Part shown: positions 8,370 through 19,300 of the stretch, in pieces
Numbering within the stretch: position 1 is the stretch's first letter
Layout: every line of letters starts with the position of its first letter
Origin: Winogradskyella ouciana
GTDB taxonomy: Bacteria > Bacteroidota > Bacteroidia > Flavobacteriales > Flavobacteriaceae
Direction of reading: 5' to 3'
Assembly: GCF_009709615.1 (NCBI RefSeq)
Contig: NZ_WJYA01000003.1
Location: forward strand, 210,528-274,527
Length of the DNA stretch: 64,000 nucleotides
Position numbers and translations under genes: made by a program
Notes under the pieces: generated by a model
The model's database searches: none
Told to the model about the DNA's origin: nothing
What the model saw: the letters and a program-made list of their open reading frames with translations, nothing else

Positions 8370-10790
8370 ATGACGAAAAGAACAACCAAAAAGAAACGAA
8401 CCACCAAAGCAAAGGCTAAACCAAAGGCAAAACTTAAAAAACCTTCGTTTAAATTATCCAATCAGCAAAAACTCATTTTTGGCAGTTTACTGATCATCAT
8501 TGGTGTGTTACTTTTTATTTCGTTTCTGTCCTTCATTTTCACAGGAAAAGAAGACCAGAGTGCATTAAGTAACTTTCCAGACCGTTCAGAAGACTATAAA
8601 AACTGGGCAAGTCAGTTGGGAGCTTGGGTAAGTGAACTGTTTATCACAAAAGGCTTTGGTATCCCTTCATTTATTTTTTCAGGATTAATTTTTCTTTCTG
8701 GAGTCTATGTTACCCTTAATTTGAAAAAAGCCAAACTTAGAAAGCACTGGATTTGGGGAACTTTAATTGTTATTTGGCTGTCAATTCTCTTAGGGTTCTT
8801 TACCCACAAATATGATCTATTAGGAGGCACAATTGGTTTTGAAATGAACCATTTCTTTCAGGATTATATTGGCAAAATAGGAACAATCCTTTTACTCCTT
8901 TTTGGACTTATCGCTTATTTGGCAATTAGATTTAAAGTAACAGGTGATACATTTGTTGGTCTTTTCAATCGTGCTAAAAAGGATCTTAAAGATAATACAG
9001 CTTCAGGCATGGACCAGGAAGAGTCGAGTGTAATTGTTGATAATAGTTTAACCGAAGAGGCAGAGGTTATAAAATCGGCTTTTGAAATTCCTCTTGAAGA
9101 TAAAAACCCTACAATAGGCAACCCTTCCAAGCCAGATAGCAAATCAGAAGACTTAAAAATCGAAGTTGACGAAAAGCCAAAAGAAGAGACTATAGAAGAG
9201 CCTGAATTAAAGATGGAGGTAGAAACATCTAAGGAAGAAGTTTCTGAAACCGACAATCTTGCCGACAAACTTGTGGAAGATTTTGGACAATTTGATCCTA
9301 CTCTGGAGCTGAGCAACTATCAATTTCCTCCTTTAGATTTATTGAAAAAATATGACAACGAAGGGATTTCAATAGACCAGGAAGAACTTGAGGAAAACAA
9401 AAACAGGATTGTTGAAACCTTAAGTAATTATAAAATTGGTATCAGCAGCATTAAAGCCACTATTGGTCCAACGGTAACCTTATATGAAATTGTCCCTGAT
9501 GCTGGTATTAGAATTTCAAAAATTAAAAATCTTGAAGATGATATTGCGCTTTCACTAGCAGCATTGGGCATTAGAATTATTGCGCCAATTCCTGGAAAAG
9601 GTACAATAGGTATTGAGGTGCCTAATAAAAATTCTACGATTGTTTCTATGCGATCGGTTATTGCCTCACAGAAATTTCAGCAATCTAAAATGCAACTACC
9701 TATTGCTTTTGGTAAAACCATTAGTAACGAAACCTTTGTCGTTGATTTAGCTAAAATGCCTCACTTGTTAATGGCTGGTGCTACAGGACAAGGAAAGTCA
9801 GTTGGATTAAATGCTGTACTGACCTCATTATTATACAAAAAGCATCCTGCGGAAGTAAAGTTTGTATTAGTCGACCCTAAAAAAGTGGAATTAACACTAT
9901 TCAATAAAATTGAGCGTCATTATTTGGCGAAACTTCCAGATAGTGAAGATGCTATTATTACTGATAACACCAAGGTTATTAATACACTGAATTCGCTATG
10001 TATTGAGATGGATAACCGTTACGAAATGCTTAAGAATGCATTTTGTAGAAACATCGCAGAATACAATGCCAAGTTTAAAGCCCGAAAACTTAATCCTAAT
10101 GATGGTCATGCATTTTTACCATACATCGTCTTGGTAGTTGACGAGTTTGCCGATTTAATTATGACTGCTGGTAAAGAAGTAGAAACACCAATTGCAAGAT
10201 TAGCGCAACTGGCTCGTGCTATTGGTATTCATTTAATCATTGCTACGCAACGTCCTTCTGTGAATGTCATCACAGGTATAATTAAAGCGAACTTCCCAGC
10301 ACGTATCGCCTTTAGAGTAACGAGTAAAATAGATTCGCGTACCATTTTAGATGGTTCTGGTGCTGATCAGTTAATTGGTCGAGGTGATATGCTTTATACA
10401 CAGGGTAACGATTTAATTCGTCTTCAGTGTGCTTTTGTTGACACTCCAGAAGTTGAAAGAATCACGGAATTTATTGGTGCTCAGAAAGCTTATCCAGATG
10501 CACATTTATTGCCAGAATATGTTGGCGAAGAAGGTGGCACAAATCTTGATATAGATATATCGGACAGAGATAAATTGTTTCGGGAAGCTGCTGAAATCAT
10601 TGTTACAGCGCAACAAGGGTCAGCATCTTTATTGCAACGAAAATTGAAATTAGGTTACAATAGAGCTGGTAGAATAATAGATCAATTAGAAGCCGCAGGC
10701 ATTGTAGGTTCTTTTGAAGGCAGTAAGGCGAGACAAGTATTAGTGCCAGATTTAGTAGCTTTGGATCAATTATTAGAAAACGAGAAATAA
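8370..10790 (+). CDS. ftsK: DNA translocase FtsK
   Basis: 806 residues. FtsK pumps DNA at the division septum, activates XerCD at dif and helps assemble the divisome. A lysine-rich N-terminus (about 1-30) precedes four membrane helices (about 36-60, 96-117, 128-148, 168-188). A variable acidic linker rich in Glu, Lys and Ser covers about 205-310. The RecA-like motor has Walker A GATGQGKS (470-477), Walker B around VLVVDEFADLIM, and the conserved ATQRPSVNVITG. The C-terminal winged-helix gamma domain has SASLLQRKLKLGYNRA, which in the family reads KOPS sequences. Transcription probably continues into the LolA-like and LptF/G genes. Confidence 0.97.
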   Translation: MTKRTTKKKRTTKAKAKPKAKLKKPSFKLSNQQKLIFGSLLIIIGVLLFISFLSFIFTGKEDQSALSNFPDRSEDYKNWASQLGAWVSELFITKGFGIPSFIFSGLIFLSGVYVTLNLKKAKLRKHWIWGTLIVIWLSILLGFFTHKYDLLGGTIGFEMNHFFQDYIGKIGTILLLLFGLIAYLAIRFKVTGDTFVGLFNRAKKDLKDNTASGMDQEESSVIVDNSLTEEAEVIKSAFEIPLEDKNPTIGNPSKPDSKSEDLKIEVDEKPKEETIEEPELKMEVETSKEEVSETDNLADKLVEDFGQFDPTLELSNYQFPPLDLLKKYDNEGISIDQEELEENKNRIVETLSNYKIGISSIKATIGPTVTLYEIVPDAGIRISKIKNLEDDIALSLAALGIRIIAPIPGKGTIGIEVPNKNSTIVSMRSVIASQKFQQSKMQLPIAFGKTISNETFVVDLAKMPHLLMAGATGQGKSVGLNAVLTSLLYKKHPAEVKFVLVDPKKVELTLFNKIERHYLAKLPDSEDAIITDNTKVINTLNSLCIEMDNRYEMLKNAFCRNIAEYNAKFKARKLNPNDGHAFLPYIVLVVDEFADLIMTAGKEVETPIARLAQLARAIGIHLIIATQRPSVNVITGIIKANFPARIAFRVTSKIDSRTILDGSGADQLIGRGDMLYTQGNDLIRLQCAFVDTPEVERITEFIGAQKAYPDAHLLPEYVGEEGGTNLDIDISDRDKLFREAAEIIVTAQQGSASLLQRKLKLGYNRAGRIIDQLEAAGIVGSFEGSKARQVLVPDLVALDQLLENEK

Positions 10791-10869
10791 TAAAAATTAT
10801 ATAAAAAGATTGCTTCGCTGTTAGATAAAAAAACTGAAACTAACAGATAAGATTTAAATTATAAAAGAC

Positions 10870-11511
10870 ATGAAAAGATTATTTATTATAGCATTTTTAG
10901 CACTTGGACTTACTGGCTTTGCTCAAAGCGACTCCAAGGCTGAAGCATTATTAACCGAGGTTAGTAAAAAAATTAAGGCATACAACAATATTAGCCTAGA
11001 CTTTAAATACGAACTCAACAATGTAAGCGAAAACATTAAGCAAGAGACACGTGGTGATGTTGTTATTGAGGGCGAAAAGTACAAGCTTAACATCTTAGGC
11101 GTTACAAGAATCTTTGACGGCAAAACACTTTACACTATAAGTCCAGAAGACGAAGAAGTCACCATTTCTTCAGACAACACAGAAGATGAAGGTACTATTA
11201 CACCAAGTAAAATGTTATCTTTTTATGAAGATGGTTATACTTATAAGATGGATATTGTTCAAAATGTAAAAGGTAGAAAGATTCAGTATGTAAAGTTGAA
11301 TCCAATCGATACCAATTCTGAAATAAAGCATATTTTATTAGGCATAGATGCCACAACAAAGCATATCTACAACCTTATAGAAGTGGGTAAAAACGGAACA
11401 AAGACAACATTAACTGTTAATTCTTTTAAAACCGATCAGCCTATCTCAAAAACCTTATTTACATTTGACGAAAGTAAATACAGTGATTACTTTATCAATA
11501 GAATCGATTAA
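10870..11511 (+). CDS. LolA-like outer-membrane lipoprotein carrier protein
   Basis: 213 residues with a signal peptide ending TGFAQ (about residue 19), so periplasmic. The remainder is a beta-rich LolA/LolB-type fold with the pattern L-x-x-V-x-x-x-x-x-x-Y at the start and GVTRIFDGKTLYTI in the middle. LolA-like carriers shuttle lipoproteins from the inner to the outer membrane. It lies between ftsK and an LptF/G permease, a common flavobacterial arrangement placing lipoprotein and LPS transport together. The fold assignment is good; Bacteroidota LolA homologues are diverged, so the function is by family. Confidence 0.85.
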   Translation: MKRLFIIAFLALGLTGFAQSDSKAEALLTEVSKKIKAYNNISLDFKYELNNVSENIKQETRGDVVIEGEKYKLNILGVTRIFDGKTLYTISPEDEEVTISSDNTEDEGTITPSKMLSFYEDGYTYKMDIVQNVKGRKIQYVKLNPIDTNSEIKHILLGIDATTKHIYNLIEVGKNGTKTTLTVNSFKTDQPISKTLFTFDESKYSDYFINRID

Positions 11512-11549
11512 GGTTTAATAAAAAAGATTACCGCTTTTGCGGCAACTCA

Positions 11550-13532
11550 ATGAAAATATTAGATAGGTACATACTTATCACATTCTTAAGGACGTTTTTT
11601 AGCGTCTTTATTATATTCATGTTCATCTTTGTTCTGCAAGGCGTTTGGCTCTATATCGCTGAGCTAGCAGGTAAGGATTTAGATATTTCTGTTACGGCAA
11701 AGTTCATTTTGTATTATATGCCGAAGCTTATTCCTCTGGTAGTGCCATTGACCATTCTGCTATCATCTATTATGGTATTCGGGAATTTTGCAGAGAACTA
11801 TGAGTTTGCTGCCATGAAATCCACTGGCATTTCTCTACAGCGTGCTATGCGAAGCTTAAGTGTTTTCATAGTTGCCCTAGGCATCGCCTGTTTCTTTTTT
11901 GCCAATAATGTTATTCCTTGGGGAGAGTATAATTTTTACAACCTAAGACGAAACATCGCTAAAGTAAAACCAGCCTTAGCCATTGCAGAAGGGCAGTTTA
12001 ATGAAATTGGTGACATTAACATTAAAGTTGAAAAAAAGTCTGGAGATAGAGGTCAGTTTTTGGAAGGTGTTGTGATACATCAAAAAAGCTCTGCAAGAAA
12101 AGGAAATTATAAAGTCATAGTATCGGAAAAAGGGGAGCTGAAAAGCTCGCCTGACTCTAATGTACTTCAACTAGAGCTGATCAATGGTAATTATTATGAA
12201 GAAATCGTCAATAGAGATGCACGAAAAAATGTGGATAAACCACATGCCAGAAGCTACTTTGACAATTATATTATAAATGTTGACCTCGAAATTCTTAATT
12301 CTGAAGATTTAGACGAAAAGAATTATAGAGGTCGTCATTCAATGCAAAATATTGATCAATTAAATTATACCATTGACAGTCTTCAAAATCAACGAGAAGA
12401 AGATTACAAATTGCTCTCAAAGACACTCTACGGCCGTACAACGTACTCTGCATTAAACCTCAATATCAATACAAAAGACAAGGATTCGCTATTTAAAGGA
12501 GGTATTTTAGATCTTTTCCGTGCTGGTCAAAAAGTACAGATAGTTAATCTTGCCATCAACTCAGCCAATAGTACAAGACAGATTATAGATTCCAATAAAA
12601 ATAATTTTGAAACTAAAGCTATCTGGCTTAACAAGCATATCATTGCTTTACACGATAAATTTGTTCTGGCCTTTGCTTGTATCATACTCTTTTTTGTTGG
12701 TGCTCCATTAGGTGCTTTAATTAGAAAAGGTGGATTGGGCTTACCGATGGTTATTGCCATAGTACTGTTTTTAACGTATCATTTCTTTGGGATTTTTGCT
12801 AAAAACAGTGCGGAAAAAGGAAGTTTTAGTCCAATTATAGGGTCTTGGCTATCTACAGCCGTAATGTTGCCATTGAGTATTTATTTAACTACTAGGGCAA
12901 CCAATGATAAAGGGGTCTTTCAGTTTGATGCTGTAATGGTGCCTCTAAAACGTTTATTTACACCAAAGAATAAATTGCAGTTATCAGAAAGCGAAACTAA
13001 ATCTTACAATTACTATAAAAAATATTCAGTTGAGGAATTGGTTAGTATAATTAAGAAACAAGATGAATTTGATTTAGATAAAAAACCAAAGGAAATTGCC
13101 CTCCATAATTTATTGAACAGAAATATTCCTTTAGAAAGTTTAAAAAAGGAAGGTCTAGAGGTAGATGATAAACTCATTAAAGCAAGAAGCCTTTTGAAGG
13201 ATTACAAGGACTATTCCACAACTAGTTTGGTCAGTTTTATCATTGGTGGCGTTTTATTGGGCTTACATTTTATTTGTAAAAACAATGAACTACCAGAAGT
13301 CGCTGAAGCATCACTTAGCCTTAGTATTATTGCATTTGTGTTCTTTATTATTTATGTTGTTGTAGATGCAGTTGTCTATTCTAAATTTTACAAAACGATT
13401 GGGCAAAAAAAGAATCGTTTTAATCCAATAATTTTCATTTTAACGCTTCCGCTCTACCCTTTTAAATATTTGATTCATCGAAACAAGATTATACTAGACT
13501 TCTACCGAAGTTGCATCCAAAATATAAAATAA
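11550..13532 (+). CDS. LptF/LptG family permease with C-terminal extension
   Basis: 660 residues, much longer than the roughly 360 of E. coli LptF or LptG. The N-terminal part has the YjgP/YjgQ start (MKILDRYILITFLRTFF), three membrane helices up to about residue 125, a large periplasmic domain (about 130-365), and three more helices (about 375-465) including the conserved GAPLGALIRKGGLG. It would extract lipopolysaccharide from the inner membrane with LptB. The extra 180 residues hold a cytoplasmic segment and two further helices (about 555-575 and 590-615). This extension is typical of Bacteroidota homologues to my knowledge, but its role is unknown. ATG 11550 follows a small CCGC-TTTT-GCGG hairpin. 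Confidence 0.9.
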   Translation: MKILDRYILITFLRTFFSVFIIFMFIFVLQGVWLYIAELAGKDLDISVTAKFILYYMPKLIPLVVPLTILLSSIMVFGNFAENYEFAAMKSTGISLQRAMRSLSVFIVALGIACFFFANNVIPWGEYNFYNLRRNIAKVKPALAIAEGQFNEIGDINIKVEKKSGDRGQFLEGVVIHQKSSARKGNYKVIVSEKGELKSSPDSNVLQLELINGNYYEEIVNRDARKNVDKPHARSYFDNYIINVDLEILNSEDLDEKNYRGRHSMQNIDQLNYTIDSLQNQREEDYKLLSKTLYGRTTYSALNLNINTKDKDSLFKGGILDLFRAGQKVQIVNLAINSANSTRQIIDSNKNNFETKAIWLNKHIIALHDKFVLAFACIILFFVGAPLGALIRKGGLGLPMVIAIVLFLTYHFFGIFAKNSAEKGSFSPIIGSWLSTAVMLPLSIYLTTRATNDKGVFQFDAVMVPLKRLFTPKNKLQLSESETKSYNYYKKYSVEELVSIIKKQDEFDLDKKPKEIALHNLLNRNIPLESLKKEGLEVDDKLIKARSLLKDYKDYSTTSLVSFIIGGVLLGLHFICKNNELPEVAEASLSLSIIAFVFFIIYVVVDAVVYSKFYKTIGQKKNRFNPIIFILTLPLYPFKYLIHRNKIILDFYRSCIQNIK

Positions 13533-13562
13533 ACGTATCTTAGCAGCCTTAAATTTGTTGTG

Positions 13563-14711
13563 ATGTCAGTTAACACTATGAATACACAAACTAAGTTGAA
13601 TACTATAGAAGAAGCCATTGAGGATATCCGTCAAGGGAAAGTCATTATTGTTGTCGATGATGAAAATCGCGAAAACGAAGGTGATTTTGTTGCTGCAGCA
13701 GAAATGGTAACACCTAAGATGATCAATTTTATGGCAATGCATGGTAGAGGTTTAATTTGCACTCCACTTACAGAACATCGTTGCGAGGAACTTGAGCTCA
13801 ACATGATGGTGAGAAACAACACAGATCCCATGGAAACTGCGTTTACCGTTTCAGTAGATTTAAGAGGAAATGGTGTTAGTACTGGTATTTCCGCAAATGA
13901 TAGAGCTAAAACCGTAAAGGCATTGGTTAACAGCGACACCAAAGCATTTGAGTTAGCAAGACCTGGACATATATTTCCTTTAGTTGCAAAAGAAGGTGGT
14001 GTTTTAAGACGTACAGGTCATACCGAAGCTGCCATAGATTTTGCACGTTTAGCAGGATTTGAACCTGCAGGTGTCATTGTTGAAATAATGAACGAAGATG
14101 GTACCATGGCGCGCTTGCCACAACTAATGGAAGTGGCTAACAAATTTGACTTAAAAATTGTTTCTATTGAAGATTTAGTGGCTTATCGCATGGAGTACGA
14201 TTCCTTGATTGAGAAAAAGGAAGACTTTGATATAGAAACGCGTTTTGGAAAATTTAGATTAAGAGCCTATTTACAAACTACAAATAACCAAGTTCATATT
14301 GCCTTAACAAAAGGTAATTGGAAATCTGACGAACCCGTTTTAACGCGTGTAAATGCCACTTTAGTTAATAATGACATATTAGGAACATTAACTAACAATG
14401 CAGACCAGAAGTTAGATGATATGTTTAACTCCATTAACTCAGAAGGTAAAGGAGCAATTATCTTTATTAATCAACAGGCAGAGTCTATGAATCTACTCTC
14501 TCGCCTGGAAATATTAAAGGAAAATCAGGTTGAAGGACAGGTTGTAAAAGCACCTAGAATACCTATGGATGCAAAGGATTTTGGTATCGGTGCACAGATT
14601 CTGCACGATCTTAAGATTAGCAAGCTCAAATTAATGTCTAATGCCTTACAGACCAAACGTGTTGGTATGATTGGCTATGGTTTAGAGATTGTTGAGTATG
14701 TTAATTATTAA
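13563..14711 (+). CDS. ribB: 3,4-dihydroxy-2-butanone-4-phosphate synthase with a degenerate GTP cyclohydrolase II-like domain (RibBX-like)
   Basis: 382 residues from ATG 13563; ATG 13578 is an alternative start. The N-terminal domain (about 10-215) is an intact RibB, converting ribulose 5-phosphate to the four-carbon riboflavin precursor. It has DDENRENEGDF, HGRGLICTPLT, GISANDRAKTV and the RPGHIFPL...RTGHTEA active-site blocks. The C-terminal domain (about 220-382) aligns in position with GTP cyclohydrolase II but contains no cysteine at all, so the three zinc ligands of the GDxFxSxRCDCG motif are missing; that place reads NNDILGTLTNNADQKL. This resembles the RibBX variant known from Shewanella, in which the domain lacks cyclohydrolase activity. 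Its stop overlaps that of the convergent GH16 gene by 11 bp. Confidence 0.92.
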   Translation: MSVNTMNTQTKLNTIEEAIEDIRQGKVIIVVDDENRENEGDFVAAAEMVTPKMINFMAMHGRGLICTPLTEHRCEELELNMMVRNNTDPMETAFTVSVDLRGNGVSTGISANDRAKTVKALVNSDTKAFELARPGHIFPLVAKEGGVLRRTGHTEAAIDFARLAGFEPAGVIVEIMNEDGTMARLPQLMEVANKFDLKIVSIEDLVAYRMEYDSLIEKKEDFDIETRFGKFRLRAYLQTTNNQVHIALTKGNWKSDEPVLTRVNATLVNNDILGTLTNNADQKLDDMFNSINSEGKGAIIFINQQAESMNLLSRLEILKENQVEGQVVKAPRIPMDAKDFGIGAQILHDLKISKLKLMSNALQTKRVGMIGYGLEIVEYVNY

Positions 14712-16257
14712 TTAGAACTTTTTTACTAACCGATTGACCTTCAGAGTATATTTTAAGTACATAAATCCCTGATTTTAAGTCTTCAACATTTATTCTATTT
14801 GTACTTTGGTTCTGCTTTATAACCAACTGACCTAATGTGTTATATAGTTCTAATTTTTCAATGTTTGAATTAGATTTTATATTGATATAACTCGTAGCAG
14901 GGTTTGGATAAACACTAAATTTATTTTCAAATTCATCAGCGACACTTAAGGTATTCTGATAGACCCTTACATAATCAATGACCATACTACTTTGCGTAAA
15001 ATTTGGATCTATTGTACCAGATACGCCACCCATCGCTATATTCAACAATAAATATTGGTCTTCATCAAAAGGCCAAGTGTCTGCATTTTTAACAGAAGGA
15101 TTGTAAGTGTAAAAACCTACACCATCAATCATAAACGTAATTTGATTTGGAGACCAATTCATGGAGTACACATGAAAATTATTAGCAACATCATCTAAAG
15201 CATAGGATTGGTAATTTTCAGTGGCACCAAAACTAGAAGGAGTGTGTAAAGCGCTGCTTACAGTATTTGTAGCACCCAAGCCATGCTCAATAACGTCTAT
15301 CTCACCACAAGCTGGCCAATTAGTGGTTCCAAAGCCTTGGTTATCCCAGTAGGCTCCGTCTTCGTTTATGTTTTTACCTAAAGTCCAGATTGCTGGCCAA
15401 GTACCATCCCCTTCTGGTAACTTAGCTCTTACATCTACTCTACCGTATGTAAAGGCAAACTTTGAGTTTAACCTTGCAGAGGTATATTGTTTGGTTTCGC
15501 CTTGATCTGTAAAACTCTCTTTTATAGCAACTATATTTAAAAATCCGTTATCTACATATGAATTTTCAATACGATTGGTATAATGTTGCTCCTCTCCATT
15601 AAACCAATTTCCACCTGCAGGTAACTGAGTTTGATGAAACCAATTGTTAGAGTCTATACTTCCGTTGCCATCAAACTCATCTGCCCAAACCAAATCGTTG
15701 TATATAACATCCAATTCGTTAGGGTCTACGGCTTCAGATCCATCATTTATGTCGTCAATAAGATAAGTACCCGTTGTTGTATTACCTCCATCTACAAAAA
15801 TTGTAAGTCTAGAGTATGTGCCTGTTGCGTTTATTAGAGTTGAAGTTCCACTGATGGTAGCATTAGCAAAATTGAAAGATATATCATTTGTCCATCCCGA
15901 ACCTGAGTTGCTCATAACAACTTCTACATCTGGATTGGCACCACTCTCTAACTTTACCATAATATTATGCGTATTAGGGTCGAACTGATAAAAAAATAAG
16001 GTGATGACCTGTTCAGCATCTAAATCTACAGGTGAAGCTAAATCCAAATAAAACCCTTGCCAAGGATCTGAACCATCATTAAAAAACTGACCTACAGGAT
16101 CACTACCATCGTCTGGATCCGTATTGAACGAAAATCCACTATTTCCAAATGTAGCAAATGCATGCGACCCATCTGAAAAATTGATAGGCATCTGTTGTGC
16201 GAACAAAAACCACGTTGACAGAAGAGTAATTGTAGTTATAATGTAGTTTAACTTCAT
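14701..16257 (-). CDS. Secreted GH16 beta-glucanase (laminarinase-type) with T9SS sorting domain
   Basis: 518 residues from ATG 16257, which gives a clean signal peptide (MKLNYIITTITLL...FAQ). Residues about 20-175 form an aspartate-rich beta-sandwich, probably a carbohydrate-binding module. Residues about 180-420 are glycoside hydrolase family 16 with the catalytic motif EIDVIE (nucleophile E319, D321, acid/base E324). Typical flanks are WADEFDG, NGEEQHYT and WPAIWTLG. The last 80 residues (FSVYPNPATSYINIKS...GIYVLKIYSEG) are a T9SS type A sorting domain, so it is exported and anchored or released at the surface. The likely substrate is laminarin or another beta-1,3-glucan. There is no SusC/D pair nearby. 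Confidence 0.93.
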   Translation of the reverse strand: MKLNYIITTITLLSTWFLFAQQMPINFSDGSHAFATFGNSGFSFNTDPDDGSDPVGQFFNDGSDPWQGFYLDLASPVDLDAEQVITLFFYQFDPNTHNIMVKLESGANPDVEVVMSNSGSGWTNDISFNFANATISGTSTLINATGTYSRLTIFVDGGNTTTGTYLIDDINDGSEAVDPNELDVIYNDLVWADEFDGNGSIDSNNWFHQTQLPAGGNWFNGEEQHYTNRIENSYVDNGFLNIVAIKESFTDQGETKQYTSARLNSKFAFTYGRVDVRAKLPEGDGTWPAIWTLGKNINEDGAYWDNQGFGTTNWPACGEIDVIEHGLGATNTVSSALHTPSSFGATENYQSYALDDVANNFHVYSMNWSPNQITFMIDGVGFYTYNPSVKNADTWPFDEDQYLLLNIAMGGVSGTIDPNFTQSSMVIDYVRVYQNTLSVADEFENKFSVYPNPATSYINIKSNSNIEKLELYNTLGQLVIKQNQSTNRINVEDLKSGIYVLKIYSEGQSVSKKVLINN

Positions 16258-16305
16258 AGCTTTTTTTGTAAAGTTATGAATCAATCACTTTATATTATAA
16301 AATGA

Positions 16306-16346
16306 AACCTATACAAAAACAGTACAATACTATTTTTGTATAGGTT
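16306..16346. terminator. Long inverted repeat between the DUF3857 gene and the GH16 gene
   Basis: AACCTATACAAAAACAGTA (16306-16324) and TACTATTTTTGTATAGGTT (16328-16346) form a 19-bp stem with one mismatch and a 3-base loop. It lies 45 bases past the DUF3857 stop and 49 bases before the GH16 start. It may terminate the upstream transcript or act as a palindromic operator for the GH16 gene. It has no strong T-run, which weakens the terminator reading. Confidence 0.5.
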
Positions 16347-16390
16347 ACTATAATAAATTAAACGCTGACTTTTATTGGATGGTCATTTTA

Positions 16391-19300
16391 TTATTTAAAC
16401 CCAACATATTCAGCTTCTGCGTCTAAAATTCCTTTTACATAAGTCTTATACTCTGCATAATCCTCTGGATTAATATTATCGTAAGGCGTTGTGCAGTCTA
16501 TTGTTACTTTTAACTTATTTGGTTTTGATACCTCATAAGTTATTGAATATTCATGGTTTTTGAATTTAAAGCTCTTGCTTTCTGGGATTTCTACAAAAGA
16601 TTCACCTTCTTTAATTTCGATAATATATTCTGTCTTATAGGTGTCTACAGTTTCGTATTGGATATAATCAATAATATAATTACGCTCTTCTAATTGAATT
16701 ATAGAGTTTTCGTAAGGATGAGATATTATTGGTAGTTGCATTATTTTAATTGAACCAATACTGCTCATTTTTTTATTTAAAGTTAAATCTGTTTTAAAAG
16801 ATACTGCTGTATTATCATCCTTCTTTTCAATATCTGAAATTTCATTTAATGTAAAGTCATCAATCAATTTTGCTTTATAATCGTCATTCATGTTATTTTT
16901 AATGACTTCAGCATTAGGTTCACTAAAAACTTCGTTGTAATACGAAACATTATGTCCTTTTACCTCTGTTGTGATATCTAGGTTCAAATTATCATCATTA
17001 ACGTTTAACACAATGAGGTTTTCAACGTGGGATTTAACTCTATTAACATCATCTAAATGAATTAAATCATACGTCTTATTTAAGTTCTCTGACGCTAAAG
17101 GTATTTCTAAAGCCGTAGCTCCCCTTAAGCTTGTTGGCAACGCTTTATATGGTAAATATTTACTCGTAAGCTCTAAGAATTGTGGTTTGCCATCTATCAT
17201 TACCTTAACGATACAATGGTTAAAGTCCGTGCTTGGCAGCACCAAGTTGTTTCTTCCGTAATCTGATGTCAGCACCAAAACCAAATTAGATTTTAATTCT
17301 GCCATTTTAGCTAAGGTTACAAATAGCGTAGAAAAATCTTTACAGTCACCTAAACTTGTGTTTATAGTCTTTGCTGGTTTTTGAGGAATAAATCCGCTTT
17401 GTTTAAAGCTTACATAACTATAGTTGAAGTTAGATGTAATATAGTTGTAAATAATCTTTGCGCGTTCATCTTCGCTAAGTTGCTTATAACCATCAGGGAA
17501 TAACTTATTAAACTCCTCTTCTACTTTGGTGTTGATTTCAATTCTAGATCTCACCAAATCCGAATACCAAATAGATATATCATTCCAATCGCTAATGGTA
17601 CTAAAATGTAAATACTCAACATGATCTACAGAGTTAGGCATATAATCCTCAGCAAACATTAATGTTTCAGGATTGTTTATTTCCCATTTGTATAAGTTGT
17701 GATCTTTCTTTTTTATTACTTCTGGTTCTAAATTACCATTCATGTATTTGTGATGTAATTTTACCGAGTGAGGTACTAAAATTTCTACCGAAGTCATTAC
17801 CGCTGGGTGAAAAGACGCCATTTGTATTTTATCTGAGATATCTTTATAAAATCTTCCGGTTGTAGACACAATACCTTCATAATCTATATATACAACATCA
17901 CCAATGTTGATATCATTAAATACAAGATTAGAGCCTCTTCTATCTGCCGGAACCACATTACCATTAGGTTTTACCAATTCAGACTTTAAAAATTTATAAG
18001 ACCCACCAAGTCCTAAGTTGTATTCTTTAAACGTTTCAATACCATTGTTAGAGGTAACCTCGTAGATATAAACATAACGGTATTTAAAACCACCCTCTTC
18101 AAAAATTTCTATATTACTATCGTCCATTAGAATATTAAACCCATAATTGTTGGTTGTGATTTTGTTTCTATTGGATTCTATATAATCATAAGCTTCTTCT
18201 ACAACTAGGTCATTAATGAGATTTTCCTTTTTTGAAATATCATTTATTTTATTTCTTAATTGGGAATCGCCACTATTATGGGTTAGCGCCTTTTCGTAAT
18301 ATTTTAGAGCTTCATCGGTTTTACCCAATTGTTTTAAAATATCAGCTTTTAGCTCCATGGTTGTAAAACTATAAGGATAGTTTGCAAGCATCTCCTCTGC
18401 ATAAGGCAATGCTTTCTTATACATTTGATGACGCATATAATTATTGACAATCCGTTTTAGATACGTATTATCATTTGTTAAATGTTCGTAATCTTTAACA
18501 ACGAGAGCCAATGACTTTTTCTTCTGGTTTTTATCCTCGTAATATTGTATAAGTTGATTTTCTGCGCCCATACTGAACCCGTTCTCTACGATATCCTCTA
18601 AAATAGAAATGGTTTTGTCTTGATCTTGAAAAATCTGATCATAGAATGGTGCATATTTAAGTCTAAAACTATCGTTACCATATTTTTCGGCTAGAGTGTT
18701 TAGGTTTTCTAATGTATTCTTAATACCGTTAATGTCTTCTTTTCTTGCATAAGATATAAAATCGGCACCAGTCTTAATGAGTTCAGAATCAAAGGCTTTT
18801 TTAAGTTTTACGATATACTCATCAAACTCATCCATAGTTAGTCTAGACAACTCACCATATTCAGACAGTTTATTTAAAATCGGAAGATAATAATCAGGGT
18901 CGTCGCGCTCTATATTCTCATTAAGTTCATTAGCAGAGGTATAATCGTTTTCTAAATTATAGGTTTGCATCAAAGCATTACGAAGAAAAGAACTTTTTGG
19001 GTAGTCTTTGTAATGTGGCATTAATACATTTCTAGCCTCTTCATATTTTGAATTCCTTATATAAGTGGCATACAATGCATAATGGTAAAGAAAGTTATTT
19101 GGATTAGCTTCTATCTTCTCTTTAAAAAAGGCCTCGAAATCATTCTCTTGCTCTTCCGGATTTAAAGCTTCCAGACTTGAAGTATTATAACTAACCGGAT
19201 TGCTAGAAATTGTTACGTTTTCTAAAGGCTTCTTGTTTTCATCAAAAAGTGACAACAAGAAATAAGACGTAGAGTTACTTTCGGCAGTTTTTACCAACAA

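Noticed and set aside
10818..10846. CTGTTAG...CTAACAG inverted repeat as ftsK terminator
   Set aside because: The arms are short with a 15-base loop and no T-run follows; it may be chance.
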